Source: Varanus komodoensis (taxonomy: Eukaryota > Chordata > Lepidosauria > Squamata > Varanidae). From it: a stretch of DNA of 64,000 nt. The stretch covers positions 5,371,284-5,435,283 of the forward strand of contig NW_025335468.1 of NCBI RefSeq assembly GCF_004798865.1, written 5' to 3'. This document shows, piece by piece, positions 30,561 to 43,177 of the stretch. Position numbers and translations under genes: made by a program. Within the stretch, counting starts at the first letter, position 1. Each line of letters opens with the position of its first letter. Below the pieces are notes generated by a model that did no database searches, was not told the DNA's origin, and was given only the letters and a program-made list of their open reading frames with translations.

Positions 30561-31777
30561 ACACAACATTTGCCAGAGGGCGGACGTGTACGTGTGTGTG
30601 TGGGGTGGTAGGGAGACCCATAATTTTGTGAGGGCTTTAAAGTGGAACTAATTATATATTTATTTACCTGGAAGAAACAACTGGATTAAAATCTGGTTAT
30701 AACTTACTCTGTGGCCATACTGCTTGAGTTAATGGGTCTCCTCTCCAATCTGTAGTGTGGAGATTGCAGTCCTCTTGGCTACCCTGGGATGTAGCAAAAC
30801 TTTTCTTGAGCCTTCAGTTTGGCTGAAACGGATGGGTGTGGTCTGTTTAATTTTCTTTTTCCAAAGTAACTTTGGCCTGCCTTCTCTCCAGCCACATGTG
30901 TGAGTATACTTAAGAATTTTCTTTACAGGGGTGAGATTTATTTGCAAATGTATTTAGGACAAAATGTTCCCGCTTCAGGAGGATTAAATGTAATGTTTGC
31001 AGAATTGTGTCCAATAGCAACATTTTATATGAAGGAGAGTTAAAAAATCATGGGATGTGGGTGGAGAGAGGACAAATGAATAGGACACTAGGTTTGCAAG
31101 TTGTCAGGCCTTGTACTTCATCAAGCTATTTCTGTGTCTTCAGGCAAAGACCAAAGGAGGAGCTATCATGTGTCTTGATTTCACAGTTGTTTTTCATGAA
31201 TGTGCTTTTAGTATTTGAAACTGGTGGTAGTACTATTACTATCATTATAGAGTCTTGCTATGTAATATTTATTGTAAAGCTGCAAGCCTTCTTGGGTGTA
31301 AGCCTCCTTGAACTCTATAGAGGATACTTGTGAGTAACAAGTATAGAATTGGACTGTATGACTGCTTTGCCACGGGCTTTTAGAAGAATCATGTGCAGTT
31401 CCCTAGGAGGGAAGAGTAACTGAGCTTTTAGCATCCTGGATGGAGAAAGGAATTATGTCCACTGCAGAACCAGCTGCCTCTGGAGCGGAGTCGCTCCTCC
31501 TCTTCACCGTTGCAACCTACTTGTTCACCTGCCTCTTGCTGTGACCCAGGCAAAAGTGGCGGTGAGGTGGAGGCATGGGAGATGCCCCTGGCTCTCTGTC
31601 ACCCAACCTCTGTGGTGCCAGTGATGAGAAAGCCAATGAGGGGCCGCAGCAGCTGGGGACAAGGGTCATGAGAAGGGAGGCTACTTGAGGGAGCAGGCCC
31701 ATTGCTATCGGCCTCCACGTATCCTGCAGCTGGCACTGGCAAGCGAGAGAGCTTCCAGTCCTCCCTAGTCAACAATG

Positions 31778-31888
31778 CTCTGCATCTTTAGGCAGGAAAA
31801 AGACCTACAGCTCCCAGCATGCTCCAGTGAACATGGGTGTTGTAGTTCTCCTTTTCTGCCTAAACATGCAGAAGATCGCACCCTTAAG
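31778..31888. repeat. Palindromic element, hairpin family D
   Basis: The left arm CTCTGCATCTTTAGGCAGG then AAAAAGACCTACAGCTCCCA pairs with a right arm that, reversed, reads CTTCTGCATGTTTAGGCAG then AAAAGGAGAACTACAACACC. A partial copy, mainly the right arm, is at 52085-52195. The central phrase resembles family A, but the outer arms (TGCCTAAACATGCAGA) are distinct, so it may be a related family. The 209-codon minus-strand frame across 31765-32394 runs through it and is not a gene. Confidence 0.65.
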
Positions 31889-32084
31889 TTGGGTGGCCAC
31901 TTCAGTGTCTGTCCCCTTGAATGTCTGGGGTGGCGAAGGTATGGAGGAGTTGAAACCTTGCTGGGAGGGACAACCCAAGGAAGCCTTCCCTGCAAGGCAG
32001 AAGGTTTGCTCTGTCTAGGGAGTATCATGAGGGAGGCCTTGGAAAGAGTGAGGGGTCTTGCCTCATAACAAGTGGTCCTCCAGA

Positions 32085-32185
32085 GATGTTTGGCTTCCCA
32101 GCGCCTCATGCCCAGCCAGCATGGCCAATGAGTCATAGATGATGGGATTTGGAGTCCTATAACCACTGGAAGCCTGGAAGATCCC
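32085..32185. repeat. Hairpin family A copy, degenerate
   Basis: GTCCTCCAGAGATGTTTGGC, CCCAGCCAGCATGGCCAATG and GATGATGGGATTTGGAGTCC give the first arm, centre and second arm. The right end is eroded. Confidence 0.65.
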
Positions 32186-33194
32186 CACCTATACCTTCCT
32201 TGATCGCTCCTATCAGGAATAAGGAGGATTCCTGCTTCTCCTTTCAGAGGGCAGGGAGTGAAAGAAGAGTCTCTCAACACCCGCCTCTTTCCCTGTCCCT
32301 GCCAGCAAGTGTGTGCTTTCCCTCGCATGAAGGGCTCAGGGTTGAGGGGGAGCGATGATCTCCTTGCAAAGCCTCCTTGCTCACTCTTCTTCACTGCACA
32401 GCTTGCTGTTTGATGGACATTATTTATCTAACCGTCTTAAAATATTTCTCGGCTGCCTTTCTAGAGGGAACATCATACTAGTTACATACCCTTGGCGATC
32501 AGGGAAACGAAGCCTGTGCTAACTGTACTCCTTTTTCCATTATTGTAGTAACAGCTTCCAAAGACATCTGGTTAGCCACTGTGGGAAGCGGGATGCTGCG
32601 CTTGATCAGCCTGTGGCCTCATCCATCAGGGCTCTTCTTAGGTTCTTTTGTTGAGAAGGACTTGCATGTTACAGAAAAAACAACAGCCCTGGAGCGTTTT
32701 CAGAGTGAACAAATTTATTACGGCATAAACTTTTGTGGAGTTGCATCACATGCATGAAGGGTTAACCTTAGTTGGCAAGTATATGCATATGCATGGGCAT
32801 AGAGGGAAAAGAAAATGGTGCCCGGTGTTAAGGAATAGGGAACAAGTTTGTGACAGATAATATTTGCTATCCATAGATAGTACTATCTAGAGCTTTGTCT
32901 AGCTCTTACATAGACAAAGTAGCAACATTCCTGCCCTAGAGTTGCTGTTAGGAATCTTAAGGCTGCAGAACTTAAGAAAATGCAGACTTTACAAAACAAA
33001 CAAACAAAAACCTAGCTAAGAGGGTGCGGGTAAGATGATGACCTGAAAGCTTGGTGAGGACTGAAGCTTCTCAATACCCACAGAATGCTGAATGCCTGTC
33101 AGGGAAAGAGAAACTGGTAAACCTGTGGGGATGAAGGAAACAGAATGGAATATCTTGGAATGGGATGTAGCTGGCTGGAAGAGAAGAACATAAA
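32186..33194. other. Non-coding stretch, no gene seen
   Basis: Mixed sequence with no domain-bearing frame and no repeat that I can name. Confidence 0.55.
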
Positions 33195-35460
33195 CTCATA
33201 GAAGGGATCAACTCTACTATTCTAGGATTTTATGACCATACTAGATCAGGCCACAAGCAAGAAATGAGTGTAACAGAAGCCTATTCATGTTCCCTCAAAC
33301 ACGGTATACAAAAACTGCCTATGATACTAGAGGGAGCATGTAACCATCAGGACTAGAGGCCACGCATAGCCTTTTCCATTAATTTGTCCATTCTCCATGT
33401 AAAGCTATTGGACTTGGTAGCCATCATGAAATCTTGTGAAGGTGAATTCCATAGTTTAACTGTGTACAGTGTGAGAAAGGGCTTCCTTTCCTCTCTCCTG
33501 AGTCTCCCATGAAGCAACTTCATGTGATAACGCTGGGTTCTCACATTATGTGAGGGGGAGAAAAATGTTTCCCTATCCATTTTCTCCATACCATGCATAG
33601 TTTTGTACAACCCTGTCATTTTTCCTTTTAACTTTTTTTCATTTTCCTGACATTTTTATGAAGCTAAACAATCCCAGATGTTAAAACTTCCTTCTAGACC
33701 AGTTGCTCCAGACCCTTGACAATTTTAGTTACCCTTTTCTGCAGTTTTTCCAACTCTGCAATACTTTTTTTTTTTGGTAGAATGACCAGACCTGTACACA
33801 GTAATCTAAATGTGGTCACACCATTGATTTGTAGAAGTGTGAAATAATATTGGCAGTTTTCTTTTCAGTGACTTTTATCAGTTAAGCACAACTTGGAATT
33901 TGCCTTTTTCACAGCAGCCACACGCTGGGTTGATGTTTAGATTCAGCTGCCTACCACAAACTCAAGCTCTCTTCCTGGGTCAGGCACCCCTGCCTAAGAT
34001 CCCATCAGCTTATACTTGAAGCTGAGATTTTTTTTTGTACTAAAATGTTGTCATATTTCCTTACATTAAACTGTATTTGGCATTTTGATGCATATCCTCC
34101 CAGTTTAGAGCAATACCTTTTTTGTTTTAAGCACCGCCCCCCCCCCCCAAACACCAACATTCACAGAGTTGGCCACTTTGCTGCTCGCCCTATACATCCA
34201 AATAATTTATGAGTAACTTTGGTCTCATTGTTGATCCCTGTGGGACATCACTGTTTGCATCCCTTCTCTGGGAAAATGTACCATTTTCCCTACTCTGTTT
34301 GCTGTTCGTTAACTAACAGATTAGTTAGTTAATCCCGATCCATAAGAGGACTGCATCTCTTACTCCATGACTGCTAATTTGCTCAGGAATCTTTGGTGAG
34401 GGACTTTGTCAAAAGTCTTTTGCAAATGAGCAGTGTCTACCAGATCACACCTGCTCATTTGTTCATTGTCACTCTCAAATCATTCCAAAGGGTTAGTGAG
34501 GAAAGCCACTTTGTGGAAGCCATTTGGTTCTTTTCTCAACAGGGCTTGTCCTTCCACATGCTTACTAATTTTAACTTTAACTATACTTTCAACCAATTTA
34601 TCTGTAACAGATGTTAAACTAATTGGCCCATAATTTCCCAGGTCTCCACTACCCCCATGTTCCCTTTTAAGCAATTGGTGTTACATTGGCTATTCTCTGG
34701 TTGTTTTGATACAGAACTGGAGCCATGTCACATATTTTTGTGGGAAGATCAGCAATTCCATATTTGAGTTCTTTAGGGACAGATTCCATAGAATGGCTAT
34801 CATATGGGTCTGGTGATTTATTAACTTTTCAGTAAAGCTAATTACTTCATCTTTAGTCATCGCTGTTTGCCTCAGTTTCTTAGACTTTCTTCTTTCATCA
34901 GTTTAAATACAGGTCACTTTCCTTTATTTTCTCCAGGGAAGACAGGTGAAAAGAATGATATCAACTTCTCTGCAATCTCGATATACTCTCTTACTCCTCC
35001 TCTACCGCCACTATCATCCAATAGTCCAAGAGCCTTTCTCTCTGGTTTGCCACTTCTGAGCATTCTGGTTTGGGAGACGACAGCATGTTCCTTGACCTAA
35101 ATCTGTTTAGCAGCCCTGTATAGTCCCCCACAGTGCTTCTCTTGAAGAGCCTGCCACTTCAGATTTTCTGCTCTGCGTGACAGTACGCCTTCTTTGATGT
35201 TCAGCGCAACATGTCCGCTATGTGCTTCCTATAGAGTTTATCTCCAGAAGTGATTGTATCCCATTTTTCATCCACATCATTTCTTTAATGTCTACTATAT
35301 CTAGGTTCTTTTTGAAAACCAGGCATGCCAGCTCTCCCATTTTGTTTTGGAGGCTTCTAGTCTTTGCATGGTAATGCTTCTGCATGATGTCCCTCTCTAG
35401 AGGTCTCTGGCACGTGCATCTTCTGTTTTGGCACTTAGGCATCTGATTGGCTATCATGGT
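33195..35460 (-). mobile_element. CR1/L3-type LINE, internally deleted, endonuclease to 3' end
   Basis: On the minus strand, pieces appear in the order of a CR1/L3 second open frame. An apurinic-endonuclease-like start is at 35218-35457 (ARSLQNKMGELACLVF onward; actual residues TRSLQNKMGELACL). Reverse-transcriptase palm entry is at 34480-34674 (GNYGPISLTSVTDKLVESIV). The C-terminus is at 33353-33619 (RREERKPFLTLYTVKLWNSP). The 3' end near 33195 has an ATTCTAGGATTTTATGA tail. It spans 2.27 kb, shorter than the roughly 3 kb expected, and the frames are scattered, so it is inactive. A C-run (34134-34148) lies within. Confidence 0.88.
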
Positions 35461-36046
35461 TTACCATATGCTCATGGTCTATCTCCTCCTGTTCAGTGTT
35501 TGGGCAATCCGAAACATTTTCCCCATCCCCACTCAGGATGATTCAAACTGAACTGGATGCTTTCCAGGTCTTCCACAGGAGGAGCACTCAACACTGCAAG
35601 TTTTTGTCGCAGGTCCCACTTGCTCCATGCAAAGCTTGAGATAAGGAAAGTTGCCATTTGCAGAAGCTTTCCAGCTTTTCTCTTTTACTTAGTAACTGCA
35701 GCAAACAAGAAACCATGGTCTCTATTCAAGCTTAGACAATACAATCAATTTTTTAAATTAGTTTTGGTTTGGCTGTTCTATACTGGAGTTTTTCTTTTGA
35801 AATCTCTTAATTGGAGGATGGCAAATTTCAGGTCAGCAGTAGGAACGTTCTGGGAGATTTAAATGTTAGCCCACAGGTTGTTCTTTCAAATTTCTACAAA
35901 TAGCAAAACTCCCTAAGCATAAAAAGTGTTTTGTTTTGTTTTTTGTGGACAAGTTGAAAATAGCTGAGGTCGCAGTTCAGCTCATCTTCTGTTGTTGTTT
36001 TAAAGATCAAAACACAAATACAACTCACATTTTAATAACATTTCTT
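35461..36046. other. Non-coding stretch, no gene seen
   Basis: The 101-codon plus-strand frame at 35557-35862 has no recognised domain. It may hold remnants of the 5' part of the neighbouring LINE. Confidence 0.45.
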
Positions 36047-36415
36047 TCCTGGCACCAGTATTTTCTTTTTTTATAGAATAAGTTTTATTCAAAATAACCC
36101 TAAAACAAAGAAAAACTAAAAACAACATCAATCATCAAAAACATCGGACCTGCTGGGTCTGCCCCCACATTTTTTTCCATTTATGATAACTTAGAAACAT
36201 ATTTAAATCTATACGAAGTCCCGTTTCTCTAGCCAATAATAAAAAGAGTCCCAAGTTTGATAGAAATCAGCATCTTCTTTCTCCTTTAATGACAAAGTCA
36301 ATCTAGCCATTTCTGCACAGTCCAAGATCTTTTTTAGGATCAGTTCGTCAGTGGGTGGTTCTTCACTTTTCCAGTGTTGAGCAAATGCAATCCTCGTCCT
36401 GGCACCAGTATTTTC
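36047..36415 (-). mobile_element. 5'-truncated L1 LINE with exact 19 bp target duplication
   Basis: The inserted body is 36066-36396 on the minus strand. It starts inside the last part of L1 ORF2 (coding 36396 down to a stop at 36209-36211), whose translation includes RIAFAQHWKSEEPPTDELI and ends FYQTWDSFYYWLEKRDFV. That is the typical L1-clade C-terminus (an IA..WKS block, then MA.LT and W..F). A 3' UTR of about 130 bases, an AATAAA signal (36084-36089) and an A-rich tail follow. The flanking direct repeats TCCTGGCACCAGTATTTTC (36047-36065 and 36397-36415) are identical. The open C-terminal frame and perfect duplication point to a recent target-primed insertion. Confidence 0.92.
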
Positions 36416-37299
36416 AGCAACATTTTTAGCTCTTCATTGGCAGCACTCTGGTAGGTGCCTTATCATGGAAACCGTGGGCCATTTACCAGGCTGCTTTACA
36501 GTGGAGTCCTATGGGTTCTTTTGCCCTCCTCATCCAAAAGCCTCTGAGTTGGTGTATCCAGTTTCCAGCCCAGGTGCTGCCTGGACCCAGGAGGAGCAAT
36601 CCATGCTTCTGCGCTTTCATTCTTCTTTTGGATGGACGACTGAGTCTTTCTAAAGGAGATGCATTGGTATGGCTGGGGAGGCCAAAAGGATCTTTATCAC
36701 CTATCCTTTCTGCTCCCCTCCCACTGGAATACACCTTTAATCGGTCTCTTCAAGATCCTCTGAGGTGGCATCTGTGATCTTGGAAGTTCATCAGATGGTT
36801 CTTCCAGTGGTTTTTAAGCAGCGGCCTCAAGGGGTGGGAAGGAGGAGAATCAGATCCAGGTTCCCCTTCCAAGGCTGCTGAAGTGTCCCCTCTGAAGAAT
36901 CCTTTGGTCTCTGGGATGCTTTGCTGGGCCCATACAAGGGCTCCCCCCAGTGGTTAAATTTTAGGGAAAAGTAAGTAGACTGTGTTAGAACACTGACTAT
37001 TGCGGGCCGTAGTTTGCCTGTTCAATGATACAGCTCTGGTCAAAAAAGTCTCATCAGAAAAAAATAAATCAAGTACAGGGCCAAATACAGATATTGTTGA
37101 CTGTTCAAACTCTCCATGGGCCGCCTAAATAGAAGCCATGGACCACTGCTAGTCTGCAAATGATCATTTGAGAACCTCTGACTTAAGCCATCCGGCTGAA
37201 CTACTGACTTCATTCCTTATCAACTGGTAGAAGAACTTGACCCATCCAAATCCTTCCTTTCATTTCTTCCTGGATGGGGTATATTTGAAGTAAATCAGC

Positions 37300-37378
37300 C
37301 TTGTCTGATCTGTGCCTTGCAAGCTTTTTGGACGAAAACTCCCATCATCCCCCCAGGCATGGTCAGTGCTGGTTAGAG
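37300..37378. repeat. Hairpin family A half copy
   Basis: GTGCCTTGCAAGCTTTTTGG, ACGAAAACTCCCATCATCCC and CAGGCATGGTCAGTG match one arm and the centre. The second arm is not recognisable. Confidence 0.55.
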
Positions 37379-40300
37379 CGAAAGAGTTAGGTGCAGGGGC
37401 TCTTCTTTTTTCACCATGCAGATTGTTTTGTAATTCCTGATTCATGGGATAGCTGCAGTGCTTATCTCAGCGTGAAGTCTGCATTAGGAACAACCCAGGG
37501 GGAAAATAAGCGAAGTTAAATGGAGCCTTTGTGTGGGTACTGCTGATGTTCAGTAGCTCAACAGAACTCACCAAAGGAAAGGGAGCTGCAGTGGAGAAGT
37601 GAACATGGGAGCATCTCATCCCAGCCCTGCGTGGACTTGGCTCAGTAGAAGCAGATTTAATTTTATTTGCCTCGTTTGGATGACACAACAACACACTAGA
37701 AATTGGTGGTTTGTCACGTCCTGTGGACCTGCCACACCGGGTGTGTCTTTTGCAAACCACCTGCCCTGAGGATTCATGTGCTGTTCTGGGGCTGTTGTCA
37801 TCCACAGTGGGGTGTTGTGTCATCTGAACTCAGACAGCATGACCTGGCATGGATTGGGCCCCCTGCCCCAGAGGTGGGGTGCTTGATTCGCTTCCTCTCT
37901 CCTCCCCATGACATTTCAGGGCACAAGGCCTGTTCACGTTTAGGGGATAAAGAATTTGTCTTGCTGCGGGAAGCACCCTGCATGTTACCCCAGCCCAGTG
38001 GACTTCATTGCATTGTGGGGCACAAGCCTTGTTGGTTCCGTAGCAGCTCTCTTAGTTGCAGGGAGCTGAAATCAATGAACTCATGATGGCGATTGTCAGA
38101 GAAAGGAGACTTTTTCCAGACACCACCTAGAGGAACAAGGAGAGGGAGGTAGGAGGAGAGAGCAAAGGACACGTAGGAGATAAGCCCATCGTCTGTCTGG
38201 CTGGCTCAGTGTGAGTTTTGCAAAGCAACAAACCCCTCACGGGCTGCCAGCAGGGTAGGTTCCTCTACACATGTACGCTGCAGCAAGTCACATTGAGCTC
38301 AGTGCCTGAGTAGATGTGCGTAGATTGTAAGTCAGGCTTGCGAAGCAATTTGAAAATGACTGATATATACAGGGCCAAAACAGGCACTGCATTTTAACAT
38401 TTTTCATTTTTAGAATAGAATGATCAAAGGTTCCTTGATTTGGATCAGGACCCTTGCATGGCAGGGATGGTTGATGGGTCCCATCCAGATGGAAGGCTCT
38501 GCATCAGCAAATTCTGTTTGATCCCCTTGCTTTATGAGTCATATGAGGGGGTTTTTTTAGTCCTAACTAAAGTTTTTCTACCTGGAAGCTGTGAATGGGC
38601 AGTGTGACTTTGGAATGTTTTTATGAAGCCCCTTTAAAGCAGGATAGGCCAGTTTTTCTCATGGGCTAGATCTGGCTCCCAACTTAGTTTTAGTTGACTG
38701 CCTTTGCCTAAGCTTTGATCCACATATAGGAAAGCAGTTGCCCACCGTTTTGCTCTAAAGGGAAATAAAATTGTTGGTGAGCCTGAGAAAGATCCACGCT
38801 TTCCCTTCGAGTTTTCTCTGATGTACCCTGCAGCTGGGAAGCCTGTCCTCTTATTGGCCCTGCCCTTAGTCTTTCCTCATAAAAGTGGGCAATATTGACA
38901 GGTTTCAGTGCCATTTTCGCATACACCCAGTCCCCCTTGGGCCACGTTCTGTGGGGCACCGTTCAGGGTACATCCTTTAAAAAGAGAGAAAAGGCTTGAA
39001 ATATATATATATTTTTTCCAAAGAGGGGCAGCAGGTGCTGCATGCAGCCTACCTGTTGCCCATCTCTGCTTTTAACTACACCCATTAAGGAAGGGAATCC
39101 TTTGCTAGCACTTTCCAGTATAGAACTGTGATTCATATTGGAAAGGGATTTTTCTGTAATGTACATTTGCATTGCTGAGAGCAGCCTCTAAGAGTGCAGA
39201 AGTTGGCCTTCCCAATTTTAAAGGAGCAGTTGCAACTAGCATTTTAATACCTCTTTGCAAAAATATCATGGACTTCTCAGGGATCTTTGGCTATTAGGTG
39301 CTATAGACATATAATAAATAAATACAAATGGGCACCCAAATTAGTTGCTCATTCAATGCAAATGCCTCTTTAAGGTCAGCTTTTACAATTATTCATGTTG
39401 TTTGTAAGTCATATGCACCCCCATTAACATTCCAGACTTGCACGCACCAGTCTTGATTTATTTCCTTGAGTCTAGTTGGTCTAGTTAATGTTGGGCTATT
39501 GTATTGATAAAAAGGTCCTGCAGTACCTGGGGCAAATGTCTGGAAATAAAGATTTCTCATCTTATTATTTTTCTTGTTAGGAATTGGATAGCCAGGCCAA
39601 GAAACTCCTTGTTGTGCACCATGTCACTGAGGTGGCATTTGTCATGCCAGCTCAAAGCACTTGGGAATATAATATACTTTGCTGTCACACTTGCTGTGGG
39701 ATGGCAGAAGAGAAAACGATTGCGCACAGATATCCTCCGATCCCAAATACACTGATGCACATGGACATGCATGGCGGGACGCAGAGCTAGCCTCAGAGGT
39801 TGCCATGATCGGGCACTTGCTAGGGTCCCCGAGGTGCAGAGGGCCCCATCCACACCACCTCTGCTACCATCGGGGTCCCTGGCCCATGCTGGGTGCTGCC
39901 TGCAGAGTCCATGCACATCACTGCTGATGCTCCCACCACCACTCATTCTTCTTGCTCTGGCCATGCACCTTGGAGAATCTAAGGGGGGAGGGTGTCTCAT
40001 GTCATGGAAAGAAGCTGAAGCTTGGCTCAGGTCCCATAAAGAGGTGATGCCATTGCCATGGCATGAAACATGTCTGTGAGGCGAAGCGAGTGACTAGTGG
40101 GAGAGGCAGCAGAAGGCAGCTGTACTGTGGAGTGGAGGCAGCAGTATTTGTGAGAACAGAGGCGTGAGTCTTGGCTTAACAGTACTTGACACTCAGCTGG
40201 AGACAGCAGCTAAATAGGCACAGAATGCAGCTTAGGCATGACATTTGCCAAGCCAGGTGAAGTCCCACCACATGCATGAGAAGCGTTTGTGATTGAGAAT

Positions 40301-40879
40301 AGCATCACTTCCATCCATTGGGCCTGCTGGTCAGGTACCAGTCTCTGCTATCTTTCCTTGCTGGAATACAGGGAAGGACCAGACAGTAGATCAGATGATT
40401 TGAATGAATAGAGACCAAGGCAACAAATGCTACTGAAGAGCAAGTTTCACCCTACATGCACAAATTCTCAAAATATGAAATTTAACTGAGAACATGCCAC
40501 TTGGGAAAGGTGGTAGCGAGTACTCTGGACTGGGGCTTGAAAAAATGGGGGGGGGGACCCCATGGGACTGACACATGCATGCTCTTTCACACACATTCAC
40601 ACTCATTTCCAGGAGCTGCCCGTTCCAGAGAGAAATCTCTGCAGAGTGGGATCCTGCCCCAAGCTGGAAGGTGTTCAGCTGGTTTTAAATGCAGGGGACC
40701 CATCATGATTCTGGGTTTCCTGCATATAAAGTCAAGAGAACACAGGCAGAGGTTGAGACAGGATGGGGTTATGGCATGAATCTATCATTAATGTGCTCCT
40801 CATATGTGCTTATAGCTTGGCGCATGCCCAAATGGAGGTGGTCCCGGTAGCTTGTTGGCTTATTCCAGTGCGGCGCAGA

Positions 40880-40945
40880 AAGTGGACCTTCAGATGCTTT
40901 GGACTTTGACACGCAGCATTCCTGACCATTAGCTTTGATCGTGAT
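40880..40945. repeat. Hairpin family A half copy
   Basis: GGACCTTCAGATGCTTTGGA followed by CACGCAGCATTCCTGACCAT resembles the copy at 11879. It is strongly eroded. Confidence 0.45.
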
Positions 40946-42232
40946 GAACAGCTACGCTGCAGTCACTCATTGATATGGAAGTAGACAAGACAGATATGGC
41001 ATTTCCCCCCATAAAGACTTCCTACAGGGTATGAAGTGTTGCAATTGTACTGGCTTTTGGAGTTGACTTTTGGGTCTCTTGAGTCTTGATAGTTGTGTAT
41101 GGGGCAGGGGCCAGTAGGAGGGTGAAGTCGCAGGCAGCATCGGAACTTGTGGTTTGTTGGTAGGACGGAGTGGGCAAATCAAAATGGGAATTGCTTTGGA
41201 GTGTGTCCATGTTACCCTTTCTGAGTTCTGCTCCTCATTGTCTTGTGCACAGCTGCATCCATTGCTATCAACAGGATGCTGTTGGGGCCTGAAGCTGAGA
41301 CCCTATGAGGCGGGTTACCCTATGAGTTTGGCGCTCTCACCACTGCACCAGATTAGCTTTAGGAGGACAGTGCTGTTTTTCCATCCAAAAAACACAAGGC
41401 ATGAATAATCAGGTGCTGGGATCATCGGAACAAAGGAGGCTCCTGCAGGGTTGGTGCAGGGGTGATGGCTTTTGCCCTGCATGGCAAAGAGCCACCTGTC
41501 CAGATTCCTGAGCCACCTGCGGTTGATTCATGTGCGCCACTTCTACTGATCTGAGCGGTGTTTCTAAGGACTCAGTCTAGTAATTGATTCAGTCTGTGGC
41601 AAGTTTTATGTGAAACAAAATTTTGATGTGTGCTAGTAAAACATGCCTAGAAAATGGAACTCTGTGATGCCACATACTGCTGTACTGTTGTTAACCATTT
41701 TTCTTGAATTGGGTTTTTCTAGTTTTGTGACTTGTATCAGCAAAAGAAAAAGAGGGTGCTTCTTGGCTGACCTGAATGTTTTGCCTGCTAGTACTGTATG
41801 TCTTTCTTTTCTTTATTAATGTGCTATATTTTCCCCCGAATATGGAATTTTCCATGACCCTGACACGAAGCTGATACAAGCCATTACTGCCCTGAAAATA
41901 AATAATTGTGCCTTAATGCACAGCTTATGTTAATGCGACTTTCGTGACTATTTTTTGAAAACATGGATTATTGACCTGATGTGCGGAAACTTGAGCCTCA
42001 GTGTGAACTGTGGAGGAGTGCACACTCCCAGCTGGTGCAACAGGGATAGTGGAAACACGGTTTTTGTGACTTCAGATTCGAATGACGGTATCTTTTCCCT
42101 CTTCTTGCCTCACAAGGAAGCTGAACTTAAATGTTGTGCTGTAATCTTTGGCCAGGACTGGATTTGTCCTAAAAATATTATATCTGTCTAACATTATTTT
42201 TGAAGTGAGTGTAAAAAAGAGACATTGTTTAA

Positions 42233-42300
42233 GGCTGCTGTCCTAAATGAAGTGGGGAGTTAAGTCCCATTGAACATAGTAAGATTGCTCTCTAGGTAAC
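42233..42300. repeat. ACTTCTGAGTA-type short repeat remnant
   Basis: GCTGTCCTAAATGAAGTGGG, AGTTAAGTCCCATTGAACAT and AGTAAGATTGC align with the copies at 22308 and 24470, especially the AAGTCCCATTGAAC phrase. Confidence 0.5.
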
Positions 42301-42468
42301 ACACAGGGAGTGAGAAAGTGTTGCAAAATCCCCGCTTCCTGAGTGAAAGCTGTGCTGTTGGGCTGACTTGCCTTTGGAGATGAGAGTGGACACTAAAGGC
42401 ATCTTTGTCCCTTCAGTATCTTTTCAAATATGCCAGCAGAGCATGATGGGAGCACCTGGACTTCTAGA

Positions 42469-42592
42469 GCAGCCTTCCCCAACCTTGTGCCATTCAGACA
42501 GGTTTGGACTGCAACACCCAGAATTCCTGGTCAATGGCCCTGCTGGACAGGAATCCTGGGAGTTGCAGTTCAAATGCCTTTGAAGGCCACCC
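42469..42592. repeat. Hairpin family A copy, well preserved
   Basis: GCAGCCTTCCCCAACCTTGT, GTTTGGACTGCAACACCCAG, then AATCCTGGGAGTTGCAGTTC and CCTTTGAAGGCCACC. The left end is intact (AGCCTTCCCCAACCT). The two arms pair with moderate mismatch. Confidence 0.75.
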
Positions 42593-43177
42593 AATTGGGT
42601 GAACAGCATAAGGACTAATCCTGCATCAGATTCCCAATGAGCTATTGCACCCCAGTATACTTTACCTTCTGCCAGCTCACTGCCCGTGTGTGCTCATTGT
42701 GTGTCTCTCTCTGCCCAAAGTCAAACTGCCAAAACTACTTCTGACTTTCCTCCCTAAAATGCAATGGAATGGAAAATTACGGATGGTTGCTTGAAAGATT
42801 GCCTTGTATTATGGCTTGGATGCTGCTGTACTAAACAAACTCTGGGTTTTCCGATATATATCCCCCAAATTCTTGTTGGTGTTGCATTCTGAGTCTACAG
42901 TTGTCACGGGCATTTTCTCGAAGTCCTTGATCATTTATTAAATTTGTCACTCGAAATTATAGCAGTTGGCTTGCTCATGTCAATCATTACCTTCTGACCT
43001 TGTAAGGCAGTAATGACACTTTGAGTTAGGTTTCATATTTACTAAATGACTTGTCAGAAACTATGTTGGCTGAAGTTACAGCATGATCATATGTACTTAA
43101 TAAGTTGCACTGAGCTCAGAGTGACTTTTAAGTGACAGTGCATAAGAAAGCAAAAAGGCCATTCTGTAGCAGTTTGG
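42593..43177. other. Non-coding stretch, no gene seen
   Basis: AT-rich, with no repeat or frame that I can support. Confidence 0.55.

Larger units (their letters stand above)
36416..42468. other. Non-coding stretch with sparse repeats
   Basis: No gene is supported. Family A hairpin remnants lie at 37300-37378 and 40880-40945, and an ACTTCTGAGTA-type repeat remnant at 42233-42300. A G-run is near 40548. The longer frames (37467-37823 minus, 37703-38086 plus, 39557-40000 minus) overlap one another and lack domains. Confidence 0.5.

Noticed and set aside
31765-32394. 209-codon minus-strand frame, the longest in the window
   Set aside because: It runs through two palindromic repeats, has no recognisable domain, no exon signals and a composition set by local GC. 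It is judged a chance frame.
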